From positions 1,674,001 to 1,738,000 of the forward strand of contig JAIQDT010000233.1 of NCBI GenBank assembly GCA_021521415.1: 64,000 nt of DNA. The letters are read 5' to 3'. Shown piece by piece: positions 11,301 to 21,865 of the stretch. Below the pieces are notes generated by a model. That model made no database searches and had not been told where the DNA came from. It worked only from the letters and a program-made list of their open reading frames with translations. This stretch comes from Bidens hawaiensis (Eukaryota > Streptophyta > Magnoliopsida > Asterales > Asteraceae). How positions within the stretch are numbered: the first letter of the stretch is position 1; each line of letters starts with the position of its first letter. The position numbers and the translations under genes were made by a program.

Positions 11301-11896
11301 AATACCCCCCCCACACACACACTATATTTTATCCCGCGTATTACCGAGTTGTTTCACATTATTCATTTATACTATTTATATAATTTTTTGTTTTTAATTT
11401 TATTTATTGTAGGAAGTTAATAATATACTTAGGATTTTATAATAAAAGAGTTTGACAAATAGATGAGCTGTTGTAACCCGTTTAAAAGATATTTGGGTTT
11501 GGTGAGACCCATGACCCGCTTATTCTTTTAATATAATATTGTTTCTTAATTGTAAATAATATCATTTTTTATTTTTAAAAATGTGCTATTAATTTTTAGT
11601 ATATCCCTATTTATAGGATTTTCTTATCAAATATTTGGTGAGATTCATTTTTTATTTAATGAGATGTTATAACTCATTTAAGGACTATCTGAGTTTGGTG
11701 AGACTCATACCCGTGAATTCGGGTCAAATACACGAGAAACCTCCATTCACAAATAATGCAATCTGGTGGTCTGAGAAAATATAGGGAGCAACCATAGAGC
11801 TTTTAAATGTTTCGTTTATATATATTATAGATGTACTAGTTAGAAACCCGCGCGATGAGGCGGCATAAACAATTTGAAATGCATTACTCACTTTTT
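11301..11896. other. AT-rich sequence, no gene seen
   Basis: A C-tract followed by a short CA run (11306-11322) opens this stretch. The rest is AT-rich, with repeated GGTGAGA(C/T)(C/T)CAT-like words at about 11500 and 11697 but no recognised element. It ends at the CTTGG target duplication of solo LTR X. Confidence 0.45.
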
Positions 11897-12362
11897 CTTG
11901 GTGTAAGGCCCCTATCCCGGTACCCTATTTTGTGGTTGGATTTACTCATAAACGCAGTTCTAAATATCAGAGTTAATTAAAACTTTTCGCGGAATAATAA
12001 AAGTCAACCATTTCTTACGAAACATAGAATACTTGTCTTAAAACATCACAAATGTCTCAACATAAATCATAATAAAAACGTCATGTCTTTCATCTTTAGA
12101 TGTCAGCAATTTAATCCATGCCATATGTCTTCCTCATGCTAGCTCTACTAGCCTATTTACCTTCGTGCATACTAAAAGTCAGCTACGCTGAGTGAGTTCT
12201 AGTTAATCAAGCAACATACAAGATATTCATATACTACGCACTTAACCTACTTTACTTTATTTCGTACATACATAAGTACATACCTTCATTCTTACTCTCA
12301 AACTTTCGTTATTTCATAATCTCATAATTTATTATACTGTACATACATACGTATACGTTTTA

Positions 12363-12540
12363 AAGAGCATTTGGCCCTATAACCTCACAGATATTATTAG
12401 GGTTTTCCATCCTTAAAGAACCTTTCGCCCTATAACCTCACATATATTATTAGGGTCTATCACCCACCTTCCACGGATATTATTAGGGTATGCCACCCTC
12501 CTTTCACAGATATTATTAGGGCTTGCCACCCTTTTACCAT
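12363..12540. repeat. Tandem repeat in solo LTR X
   Basis: Four units share a core like CA(C)AGATATTATTAGGG followed by a CACCC-type tail, with CCCTATAACCTCACA at the start of the first two. Unit length is about 40-55 bp. It is non-coding. Confidence 0.7.
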
Positions 12541-14557
12541 TAGTTCATACATACCTACCTTTTCTTTTATATTTATATACTTTCATACATACACTTAAAA
12601 CTTTTCTGAGTAATAAATATATCATACATACATCATTCATATACATTAATGTATAATACATACATCATTCATAAAAATTCACATATCATACACTTACCAC
12701 TTATGGTAAGTGTACCAACTAATCACATCGAGTACGCACACAACCCCGAAAATATAACAAGGAAGTGGGGCTAGAAACTCACCTAGGTATGATTCCTTTC
12801 AGAGTTAATGGTAACTCCTTTCCTTAACTGGGCGTGGCTAACTGTATAACAATTACATGTAATGTGACACCCCGCACTTTCACTTTAACACCATTAACCG
12901 AACTCTGTTATCTTACACGTTATGCATAACAGTTACATGAGTCAATAAAGAGTCACACACATGAGTCTGTCAATACGCGTTGGTGATTAATGTCAAATCA
13001 AATATGTTTAAATAATTCGCATATAATCGTTATATGTTACATGATTTAGTACATTACGCTCTCTTAACATGCTATTATTTATTATATAAAAAAATACCTC
13101 AAGCATATGTTTATATTATTATCTATGTGAAATTACATGTTAAATGCTTTTTGTTTAGTTCGTAACTTGTATTGTGAAATTGCTATCGATTGTGCGTAAT
13201 TTGTAAGTTTTCGGCTTTTATAAAATATTTTTAACAAAGATATCAACGAGACTTTATTTTTATTAACTGGTTTAGTATTTTAGTCTTAATGATTTGTTAT
13301 AACCCGGTTCATTGTTAAAAAGTTCGTTTTAAGCCAAAACTTGTTTTAACGAGGACCATTCTTGTAAACTAGGCTTATAACATATTAAAATAAAAATCTC
13401 ACCTAATTCCACCAAAAAACCATCAGCCTACAGCTTCTCCCCTCTCTCACGAACTCAAGCCACCAACAAACTCTAATCACCTTCTATTCAATCTTAATTC
13501 TTGCAATTGGTGGTGTCTTTGATTGATTCTCATCATTCCTAATGCTAGTTAGTAACAGTTAGCGAGTTAAGTGCATTCTTTTGGTTTTGAGAAAATCCTA
13601 TTACACGCGACTCCAGGTGATTTCATGTTTTTTCCAATTTGTTTTCTGGAGAGAAAAAACTAACTATTTTGTATACTAGTTTTTTAGAAAGAGAACACCA
13701 AACATTATCCTTACTTGTTTTCTTGATTGAAAACACTAAACTATTTTCGTATACAGGTTTTCTGGATTCAAAACACTAAAATATTTTCCTATACATTTTT
13801 TCTCGATTGAAAACACAAAATATTTGCCTATACTTGTTTTCCGGATTGATAACACAAACATATTGGTTTTCTGGAGGAAAAGCAGCAACTTATTTTGGAT
13901 TTATTTAATTTTTTATATATCACAAGTGTATACTAGATGCCCTCATATCAATTAAAGTCCTTAAATACCTTGAACCGTTAGAATGGGATCGCAGGGAAAT
14001 TTAAGTAGTACTACTGGGTTTGACAAACCCCACCTGCTAAAACTCGACTGGAGGTCGGACGGGTGTAAATTGTCCTAACATACTTGCGCCAGTGTTTTGT
14101 GATATACCTGGTAAAAAGGCATACAAACAGTCGGCTTCGGTTCAAACGTCTAGTAGCTTGTAATGGGTTAGCTATCATGGTATATTTGAAAAGTGCTAAA
14201 TCTACTTATACATACAATACTTATGCTACATATACTATCTATACTATATAAACTACTTTTTTCTACAACTTATGAACTCACCAACCTCGTGTTGACCCTT
14301 GAGTATTTATATTTACCCAGGTTGCTATATGTGCTAAAGAGCGGGTTGCATTGCATATGTTAGTAGTCACAGTTGTCACATGAACTTTTATTTCACATTG
14401 TTTACATTTGATGGGTTGTGCATGTTTGAGCACGAGGTTAATTATTATATACCATTTACTTTACGCTTCCGCAAAACTTTAAACTGTATGGTTTGCTTTT
14501 TGTTTTCTCGTGTTTGATGGTGACTTAATTAATCTTTTGAATATTTTGAATTGGATG

Positions 14558-15035
14558 TGTAAGTCCCGAAACGGGATCTATGCCATATGATATCAACCCA
14601 AACACGATGTTAGTGTGGAATCCTAACACCGTGATGATTCAAGAACGAGAACAGAAGAACAATATAAATATGATGAACACAATAATACTCCAAATGCACA
14701 CGATTATATTAACAAATCGTCTGGTACATGAGTTTGCTCTTTTGATGGTGGCTACTACTGATTAACAGTGTCTAACCCTAAAATTATAAAACATTAACTA
14801 TATATAGGGTTACATAAAAGGCTCAAAGGCCAAGCCCAACCAAGCCCAAACCAACCAAACCGAAATCCATAGGGATTTAGTTATTACTAGACAAACCGCA
14901 ATCCATAGGGATTTCAGTATTACACCATCACAACCAAAATGCAATTCTTCAACTCATCTTCGTTTATATCACTTTAGTCTTGATCATGTCGTGGCTTTTT
15001 GATATGCGTCAGTCTAACCAAATCGTGACCCAACA
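14558..15035 (-). repeat. 3' LTR of element D
   Basis: This 478-bp LTR reads TGTTGGGTCACG at its element-sense start and ends at TGTAAGTCCC on the plus strand. A TATA box on the minus strand is at 14798-14807 (CTATATATAG). Upstream of it are two copies of an AAATCCATAGGGATTT-like palindrome at about 14863-14925. It aligns with 19771-20240 with scattered substitutions and a small deletion in the latter. Confidence 0.93.
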
Positions 15036-16383
15036 ATCTCCCTCTTAGACTGATGCTTTCAAAACCTTCAGAATCTTTACTAGAACCTGATTAGCAACTT
15101 CAGCATCTGCATCCAATACTCTACCATCTCCCCCTTTTTGATAGCATCATCCAATTTGAATCTCAGATACTTCATATGCTTCCGTTGCAAGAAATTAGTC
15201 TTGAAAGAACAATCAACTATGATAGAAAGATAAACCAAAATATTTTGAAAACAATTAAATAAAATAAAATAAGAAACACATAATTTTTAATTTTTATTTT
15301 TCTAATTTTTTTTTATTTTCTTGAAAAAACTTGAGATGAGATCATACCAGCTAAACCAAATAAAACACAATAACCGAAATCAGATTTCATGAGCTGAAGA
15401 CAACAAGCAAAACAATCTTTAAAACGATTTCTTAACAAGAGTAATCAAGAAAGAACAAAAATAAAATAAATGAAATAAAATAAAACCAAAAACAACAAAT
15501 AAAACAAATTTAATCACCCGGTCTTCTTGTAATTTGGCAAAAATTTGGGATCAAATTTAAGTTTTTGATAAAACTGCCGCCTTTATGAAAAGATCCAAGC
15601 ATGAAATCTTATTGATTGAGGTACTTTCACAAGGATTTATGTTCAGCGTTATTATGACGTAAAGAGACAGGTTGATAGCAGGTATAACAGACTTAGCATG
15701 ATTTTCGTTATGTCACTGATATGGATTAGGTTCAGTTAGGCATAAAGCTTAAATGGACATCACTTATGGACCTGTGATGCCTCCTATCTCTTCTCAAAGC
15801 GTATTTGGATTTCCCCATATCACCCCAATTTGACTCCAACCCCCTAGTGCTTGATCAAAAACTTTTAGGAAGCAATAAAACTTTGAGCTTTAAGCTTATT
15901 GAAAGATAACAACACAATTTATATACATACTTAACTACTCAACATCATTTTTTTTACATCAAATATCTAACACCTGCAAGTTCCGAATCTGGATCACTAC
16001 TGTAAGATAACACAATATTTTTGGTGATCAAGACACTAACGGGCTCGTGTATGACTGAGTAATTGATTTTCTGCCAATCATTCGGAGAGATGTATATGGG
16101 GATATGCACGTCTTCAAAATGACTCTCCACAGTAAGTTCAACATATTTAGTTTATATCACTTCTACTTTTACGCATCATGGAAAGCTACCATACAAATCA
16201 ATGACTGTTCTAGAGCCTTTTAAGCTTAATAACTTTACTCGTTAGGCACACAACAAAAATTTATCTATCATTTTCCAAAGGTTGGATAAATTTTCATTTG
16301 AAAATATTTTGAAGCTTCTAAAAAGCTGTTAACTGAATAATCATACAGAGAATTATAGAAGACACATATGTTAAGAACTCAGA
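15036..16383 (-). other. 3' non-coding region of element D
   Basis: No gene is seen. The purine-rich stretch CTAAGAGGGAGAT on the minus strand at 15036-15050 directly abuts the LTR and is the likely polypurine tract for plus-strand DNA priming. The rest is AT-rich without strong repeats. Confidence 0.65.
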
Positions 16384-16509
16384 CACCCCGGTCACTATTC
16401 AGTTTCCAGGTAAATGGCTATCCCGTATGACAACTAGTGGTTAACAGGACCAAACACTTATGAGAATACGTGTCCCTCCAACTTGGAATTACCGACATAA
16501 TTTTAAGTG
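16384..16509 (-). repeat. Two-hairpin module, D copy 1
   Basis: Hairpin 1 (16422-16448) pairs CCCGT with ACAGG with one C-A mismatch, which becomes a G-U wobble in the minus-strand transcript, and has a weaker inner stem. Hairpin 2 (16454-16473) pairs ACAC with GTGT and TAT with ATA around a GAGA loop, with one mismatch. The module keeps the CCAGGTAAATGGCTA block and the CCGACATAATTTT tail found in E1. Confidence 0.65.
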
Positions 16510-16541
16510 AAAGAATTCAAAACACGAAAACATATCACAAT

Positions 16542-16663
16542 CGCCCCAGATGCTTTCAGTCTTTAGATAAATGGTTACCCTGTGAATCTACGAGTAGATC
16601 ACCGGACCAAACATATACAAGTATATGTTCTTCAAACTTGAGCAACCGACATAATTTTAAGTG
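16542..16663 (-). repeat. Two-hairpin module, D copy 2
   Basis: This copy lies 158 bp after the first. Hairpin 1 (16579-16605) has 11 pairs, including ATCTAC with GTAGAT, with one bulged A and one mismatch. Hairpin 2 (16610-16629) is a perfect 9-bp stem, AACATATAC with GTATATGTT. The head CGCCCC and tail CCGACATAATTTT match the E1 copies. Confidence 0.78.
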
Positions 16664-17090
16664 AAAGTAATAAAATATTTTTTTCTTATTTTTTTAACAC
16701 ACACACTCTTTTTGAATTTTTTTAAATTTCTCCCCCCCTAAATTTGTGCAAAAATTTTGACTGAAGGGAAAACTTTTATGTACAAATTTAACCTAAAAAA
16801 TTCAATCATCGAAACGAAGTTTTTAATAATAATATATTATGAAGTGTGATAGTCAGCCAACTGATGTACTATCATTTCTCATGTACGGTCAAGTCATTTT
16901 CTCATTTTTGAGAAACAAAATACACTATACTTGAAAAACTATATGTGAACATATTTTTGTATATTTTAAAATTTTAAAATTTTAAAATCTTTTTTATTGA
17001 TCAATCTTTCATACCAATGTGATACAGTTACCTTTTATCTTCAAGACATCATTTTTCCATTTGTGAGAATCTCCCCCCAGGAATAAGCTT
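16664..17090 (-). other. Non-coding region of D with two C-runs
   Basis: This stretch lies between the hairpin modules and the coding remnant. Two C-runs, at about 16731-16738 and 17071-17077, read as G-rich purine tracts on the minus strand and resemble extra polypurine tracts. No gene is seen. Confidence 0.5.
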
Positions 17091-17091
17091 G

Positions 17092-17301
17092 TTATGAGAT
17101 TCTGCATCCTTGCGAGTTGAATGTCTGGAACAAACCTTTTAATATGCAATGTATTCCCTGATTTGTTCCTACACACTTAGAGATCAGATTAAAACGTTCT
17201 ATCACCCTAAAATCCCGCCCAGGCAACCAATAATCCATTTTATGGTTTAAATATTTAAAAACAATGGATATTTGCCCTGTCATGTGCCTGGAACAACCCA
17301 T
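17092..17301 (-). pseudogene. Protease scrap of element D
   Basis: The minus-strand frame opens with GCSRHMTG, the residues that follow the catalytic aspartate in copia proteases (compare DSGCSRHIT in E1). Similarity then stops, and the sequence runs into the 3' non-coding region. This marks the left edge of the deletion that removed integrase, reverse transcriptase and RNase H. Confidence 0.7.
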
Positions 17302-17346
17302 TTAATAAACAATGAATTTGTGGTCGTTCCTACACGCATAGCGGGA

Positions 17347-18939
17347 TCAGTTGGACATAGGAACCAAAGTCATAAATGTCTTGGGGTTCCCTTGAGCATC
17401 AAAATATGTGACCTCTTGCCAGCTCATATCTTTCCCATCTTTAACAGAATCATTTGTTAATACAGATTCTGTTTGTTGAGTTTTAAGTTTCCAAGTATGT
17501 CTTGGTTTAGTGAAATTTGATACAACAGACTTTGGAGTGGAGCAATTTGAATTCGAATTCTTAGAACTCTCAACACTCTTTGACTTCTGATAATTTATTT
17601 TTCTTTTAACAGTTTCTAAATCATTTGAGTGCAAAGCTATCATATTAACTTTAAAACCTTGAGTATCTGTGACCCGTTGTACATATATTAAAATAAGCAT
17701 TTTGTTTATCCACTGGATTCGGTTGAAACCTGTTACCTTTCACTTGAGAAGCTTGTCTATTGACATCAAGGTAGTGACACTCCTTTGCCAAATGCCCGCC
17801 GTTCCCGCAGACGAAACACGCCTTCATTCTTCTTTTAATGTCAACGGAAGCACTTGCCTCATGTTGGAATTCCTTCTTAGGAAAGGTTTTTCCATTCTTC
17901 TTGCCCCTTGGTGCATCCTTCTGATTTTGCTTGTAATAGGGAACATATAGACGATGAACACAATTCTGGCTATATATCCTGGCATGCCACAATGGTAACA
18001 TGTTTGCCTTTTAATATAAATAGCACCCAATGATTTATCAACACATGAAGATCCGGAGGATCTATGAGGACGAGACTGTCCTTGTTGTGCTGATTTCTTA
18101 TGTGCCTTCCATTTATTGCCACAACTATGTGTATAATTATTATTAGTACAATTTTGTGTTGTGGTGTCATATGAGTTTGATGAAACATTAGAATAAGATT
18201 CATTTTCACTAGCCTGAACCCCTTTACTATCAGAAGCAACATCATTTACTATATATGCACATGAAGTAGAAGAATCAAAATTTTTCACACGTTTAAAAAC
18301 ATGCTTGATTTCCTCTTGGGATCCTGATCCAGTAATTTCAGATTGAACCTGTTTACCATACTTCATGTCTTTTACCTTTTCTTCCTGCTCTTTGGTAAGA
18401 GGAAGACTAGTATAGTTGTCATTGTATGGTGGGGGTACTTGACTATATCCTATACCCTTACCCTCATTCTCTTTCCACCATAATTGATTTTCAATCATTG
18501 AATTGACTACTTTACTGGAACCATCGAATTTTTAAAAATCAAGTTCAGCCTTTTCCAATTTACTAGTTAGATTCAGAATTTCTAACTTGGAGGCTTCCAG
18601 TTTAGCAGTTAGCTCAGCGATATCTTGTTGGGCGTCTAGTTAATGACAATATTTTATACTAAATTCAGACTTAAGCTTTGAGAAATCCTTTTGAGTTGCT
18701 TCTATCATATCAAGAAAGCCTTTTTCATTTTTCTTAAGTTTGAAATTTTCAGATTTTACTCTTTCCATGTCTCTAATCAAGTTATCGTTATGGAGCTTAT
18801 ATAAATTTATTTTATTAGTGCAATCTTGAGAACATGATTGAAAACTTACCTCAGTAGACGAACTCTGAAATACTACTTGTGAGGGAGCAGACTGATTAAG
18901 AGTACTTCCAAATATTGAGATGGGTTGTGGAAAATCCAA
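17347..18939 (-). pseudogene. gag C-terminal half of element D (broken)
   Basis: Minus-strand fragments 18939-18640, 18498-17824, 18001-17651 and 17700-17347 make up the C-terminal half of a SIRE-like gag. First comes a coiled-coil-rich segment (LHNDNLIRDMERVKSENFKL), then a GIGYSQVPPPYNDNY block matching GIGFVEIPPP in E1, a Ser/Asn-rich linker, and two knuckle-like motifs. The first knuckle, CYHCGMPGYIARI, has lost its histidine. The second, CFVCGNGGHLAKEC, is intact. The N-terminal capsid part seen in E1 and copia A is missing. Stops at about 18637 and 18531 and frameshifts at about 17990 and 17690 break it. Confidence 0.8.
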
Positions 18940-19276
18940 TTAGTAATTAAAGGAATTAATATGATTTTCCAGCCAAAATCTTTTGAAAAAATATGATCGC
19001 CAAAATTCTCAAGAAAGATGTCCCACTCAAAAGGAGCGTCTAGGATAAATTTTGTTCAAGACAAATTTTTCCGATTTTCCCGTCAAAAAAATTCACCCAA
19101 AATCACCAAAAATTTATTTTTGCCAAAATTTTCAAAAATGAATTTTTACTTATAAGGAGTATTCTAGAAAATTTTCAATTAAGAAAAATATTCCTGCCAA
19201 AATTATTTATTTATTTATTTATTACTCAAAACCCCTGATTTTGCTTGACTTTGACATATAACTAAGAACTAATAAG

Positions 19277-19515
19277 TTTGACCGAAAACAATGACCAAGA
19301 ACAAAGAACAGAGAACAGCTGTGACCGAGAGCTCTTGATGACCGAGAACAACCAATAATGACCGAGATCTTAGAAAATTGTCCGAGAATGCTTGTTTTTG
19401 ACCGAGAACTCGTCCAGTTAACCGAGAACGGTTGTTGTTGATCGAGAACCAGTAGATTTTGGCCGAAAACGAAGATAATTTGACCAGGAACTTAGAGTTT
19501 TTGACCAAGTTCCCT
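19277..19515 (-). repeat. Leader array of GACCGAGAAC words in element D
   Basis: About a dozen copies of a (T)GACCGAGAAC-like decamer, GTTCTCGGTC in the element sense, occur at roughly 15-30 bp spacing between the 5' LTR and the gag remnant. Variants include GACCAAGAAC, GACCGAGATC and GGCCGAAAAC. The array occupies the same position as the ACGAA array of E1 but uses a different word. Confidence 0.8.
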
Positions 19516-19755
19516 TAAATCAAACCGAAATCAAGTAAAATCTGACCAAAACAGAGTTGATTGATTTAGATTTGAAACCAACTGAATCCCGTAGATTATG
19601 GGATTTAAATAGTTTCCAATTTAAACATATCTATAACCCAAAATAAGGTTTCTTCTTCCCCGATAAACTATTCTACAGAAAAACACCAACAAAACTCGAA
19701 GAACACCTAAATCTTGAATTGTTGAAATCACAACCGAGCCTAGAATAGGTTAATA

Positions 19756-19768
19756 GGTTCTGATACCA
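19756..19768 (-). promoter_or_regulatory. Primer binding site of element D
   Basis: Minus-strand TGGTATCAGAACC starts next to the inner end of the right LTR. It is a plant initiator Met tRNA-type site and sets the element orientation. Confidence 0.9.
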
Positions 19769-19770
19769 GT

Positions 19771-20240
19771 TGTAAGTCCCGAAACCGATCTATGCAATAT
19801 GATATCAACCCAAACATGATGTTAGTACGGAATCCTAACACCGCGGAGATTCAAGAACGAGAACAGAAGAACAATATAAATATGATGAACACAATAATAC
19901 TCCAAATGCGCACGATTATATTAACAAATCGCTTGGTACATGAGTTTGCTCTCTTGATGGTGGCTACTACTGATTTACAGTGTTTAACCCTAACGTGATA
20001 AAACGTTACCTATATATAGGGTTACATAAAAGGCTCAAATGCCAAGCCCAACCAAGCCCAAACCAGCCAAACCGAAATCCATAGGGTATTACTAGACAAA
20101 CCGAAATCCATAGGGGTTTTGGTATTACACCATCACAACCAAAATGCAATTCTTCAACTCGGCTTCGTTTATATCACTTTAGTCTTGATCATGTCGTGGC
20201 CTTTTGATATGCGTCAGTCTAACCGAATCGTGACCCAACA
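19771..20240 (-). repeat. 5' LTR of element D
   Basis: This 470-bp LTR is paired with 14558-15035. The TATA box lies in the palindrome CCTATATATAGG at 20009-20020. Differences from the other LTR include several substitutions and a gap in the AAATCCATAGGG repeat region, so the insertion is not recent. Confidence 0.93.
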
Positions 20241-20384
20241 GGATGTTTGGTATAACAAATAAGCTAGATGTCGGTATGCACACGCCTCGCGGTAAAACTC
20301 AGTTAGTCGAAATTGAGGGTGTTACACGTATCAATTAACTAGCCCTATTCATATCATATTTCTAGGTTAATAAAACCCTCAACA

Positions 20385-20470
20385 AACGGGGGTCTGGGGG
20401 TAGCGCCCCTGGCAGCGGGTTCTAAGGGCAGCAGCCCCTAGCAGGGTTCAAAGGGAAGAGCCCCTGGCTA
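20385..20470. repeat. GC-rich short repeat in solo LTR X
   Basis: Three imperfect units alternate GGG runs with AGCCCC or GCGCCCC words, giving local inverted repeats (for example GGGGGTAGCGCCCC). It contrasts with the AT-rich surroundings and is non-coding. Confidence 0.55.
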
Positions 20471-20599
20471 GGGTCGAGCTGACCATTCTAAAATTTTTTA
20501 CCAAAAATTCATCAGAAAAATAGAATTTTTGTTTACATTAATAGTCATTTACTAAAGATTCATCAGAAAAATTGAAGTTTGAACTAATCTAATTGAATG

Positions 20600-20935
20600 G
20601 AAATTCTAATTGAATAACCATTCTAATCGAATGATAGATTTTAATTGAATGGTAGATTCTAATCGAATGTAAATTTTAATGGAATCAAATTACCCATTCT
20701 ATTCGATTACTTTTCTCATGCAATTCGATTACTTTTTGGCCCATTCGATTCGATTACTTTTCTGCCAATTTGATTACTTTTTTGGCTCATTCGATTCGAT
20801 TACAATATCAATTCGATTCTATTACTTTATCACTAGATTCGATTACTCTTCAACTAGATTCAATTACTTTTTCTATTCTATTCGATTACTCATCAACTCA
20901 ATTCGATTACTTTTTTTATTGAATCAAGTCACTTA
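20600..20935. repeat. ATTCGATTACTTTT minisatellite in solo LTR X
   Basis: About ten units of (A/T)TTCGATTACTTTT, roughly 20-30 bp apart, are preceded by several TAATTGAATG- or TAATCGAATG-like words. The 85-residue plus-strand ORF here is repetitive and not a gene. Confidence 0.8.
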
Positions 20936-21501
20936 AGGAATTGATTCATACATGGTTTCCATTCTTATCACTTCCCAGCCTTCCCTTTCGACTCGTTTTG
21001 CCAGTCTTTTATAAGAAATGAGCCTTGGTCTATAACTACATCGTTTTCTTATAATAACCCGGTCCAAACGTTACCCGTTTGTCCCGTTTCATTCCAAAAC
21101 ACCCCGTTTACGTTCAAGTTCATATTTTTCTTGCATAAAAATTTCTGATTTTCCTTAGTATCAAATCTTAGGGCAAACCGACCTTAAAAATGTAACCTTT
21201 AATCTAAAACGTACCTCTTTAGCTCAATCTAGCTACGGTTTAGCTTCAACATGTGACGAAGGACGCTTTTCTTGTTTATATGATGAAGGATAGAAGATGG
21301 ATATGAGGGCTTTAGGGTATTAGGGAGGTTTATATACCCTTAAGCCCATGGACGTAAGGCGCATCATCATCCCTTATTCCATCTTTTATTGTCCAAGCCC
21401 ACACTTTATTTTTTTTACTCAACTTAAGTAAATAATAACACACAATTAAATAAAAAAAACTCTTTTCTTTATTATTATCAAAAGTAGGATGTTACACTTG
21501 G

Positions 21502-21865
21502 TCGGTATTGATTCGGTTCATTAGGATTAGTTTTTGTTGGGCGGCAGCGGAAACAATTTAAAACACAATACTCGCTTTTTCTATAAGATTAACTTGTATA
21601 AGCACTTTATACTTTGCGATAGAGTTTTCTATAGGATTAGAAATTTCTTATCTATCATTGCATAAAAGTCAATAGATTTAATCTTTTGCCTCATGAGACA
21701 ATTTTTTCCTCTTTAGGAAACTTTAAATGAGTTTTCAGTAACTGTATTAACAAGCTACATTAAATATATAAACATTAATAAATATAAAAAAACACTTATT
21801 TTCAATTAAGTGAATCTTATACATTTCTACATGCACACAAGGGTAAATCTTAACAGGAAGATGGG
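21502..21865. other. Unassigned AT-rich sequence
   Basis: No gene is present. TGTTGGGCGGCAGCGGAAAC at about 21535 looks like the start of a copia LTR, but I see no matching end, primer site or second copy in the window. Confidence 0.35.

Larger units (their letters stand above)
14558..20240 (-). mobile_element. Non-autonomous copia element D, complete with LTRs and TSD
   Basis: The element is 5683 bp and lies between perfect GGATG duplications (14553-14557 and 20241-20245). LTRs are 14558-15035 and 19771-20240. The primer binding site (19756-19768) puts the 5' end on the right. Inside are a leader with a GACCGAGAAC array, the C-terminal part of gag with one intact and one broken zinc knuckle, a scrap of protease, and a 3' region with two hairpin modules shared with E1. 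Integrase, reverse transcriptase and RNase H are absent. It resembles gag-only non-autonomous elements (TR-GAG type), presumably mobilised by a relative of E1. Confidence 0.9.
12863..20326 (+). mobile_element. Solo LTR Y (chromovirus type), split by element D
   Basis: The left part begins TGTGACACCCC (12863) and the right part ends GGGTGTTACA (20326). It is homologous along its length to the chromovirus LTRs at 40926 and 57490. Shared blocks include ACTGGGTTTGACAAACCCCA, CTCGACTGGAGGTCG and ACGGTAAAACTC. Without element D it is about 1.8 kb, shorter than the 2.5-kb relatives. The flanks tgtaa and cgtat agree at only three of five bases, so the target duplication is decayed or absent. No internal region remains. 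Confidence 0.75.
11902..21496. mobile_element. Solo LTR X (gypsy-type), split by later insertions
   Basis: The left part (11902-12862) begins TGTAAGGCCCC and the right part (20327-21496) ends GATGTTACA, giving matching TG..CA ends. Both sides are flanked by CTTGG (11897-11901 and 21497-21501), a perfect 5-bp target duplication. Removing the insertion leaves about 2.1 kb with no coding sequence, so this is an LTR left after recombination between the two LTRs of an older element. Orientation was not determined. Its length and ends suggest a Ty3/gypsy LTR. Confidence 0.8.

Noticed and set aside
12858..12862. Target duplication for solo LTR Y (tgtaa against cgtat at 20327-20331)
   Set aside because: Only three of five bases agree, so I did not annotate it.
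20679..20936. 85-codon ORF
   Set aside because: It is a translation of the ATTCGATTACTTTT minisatellite.
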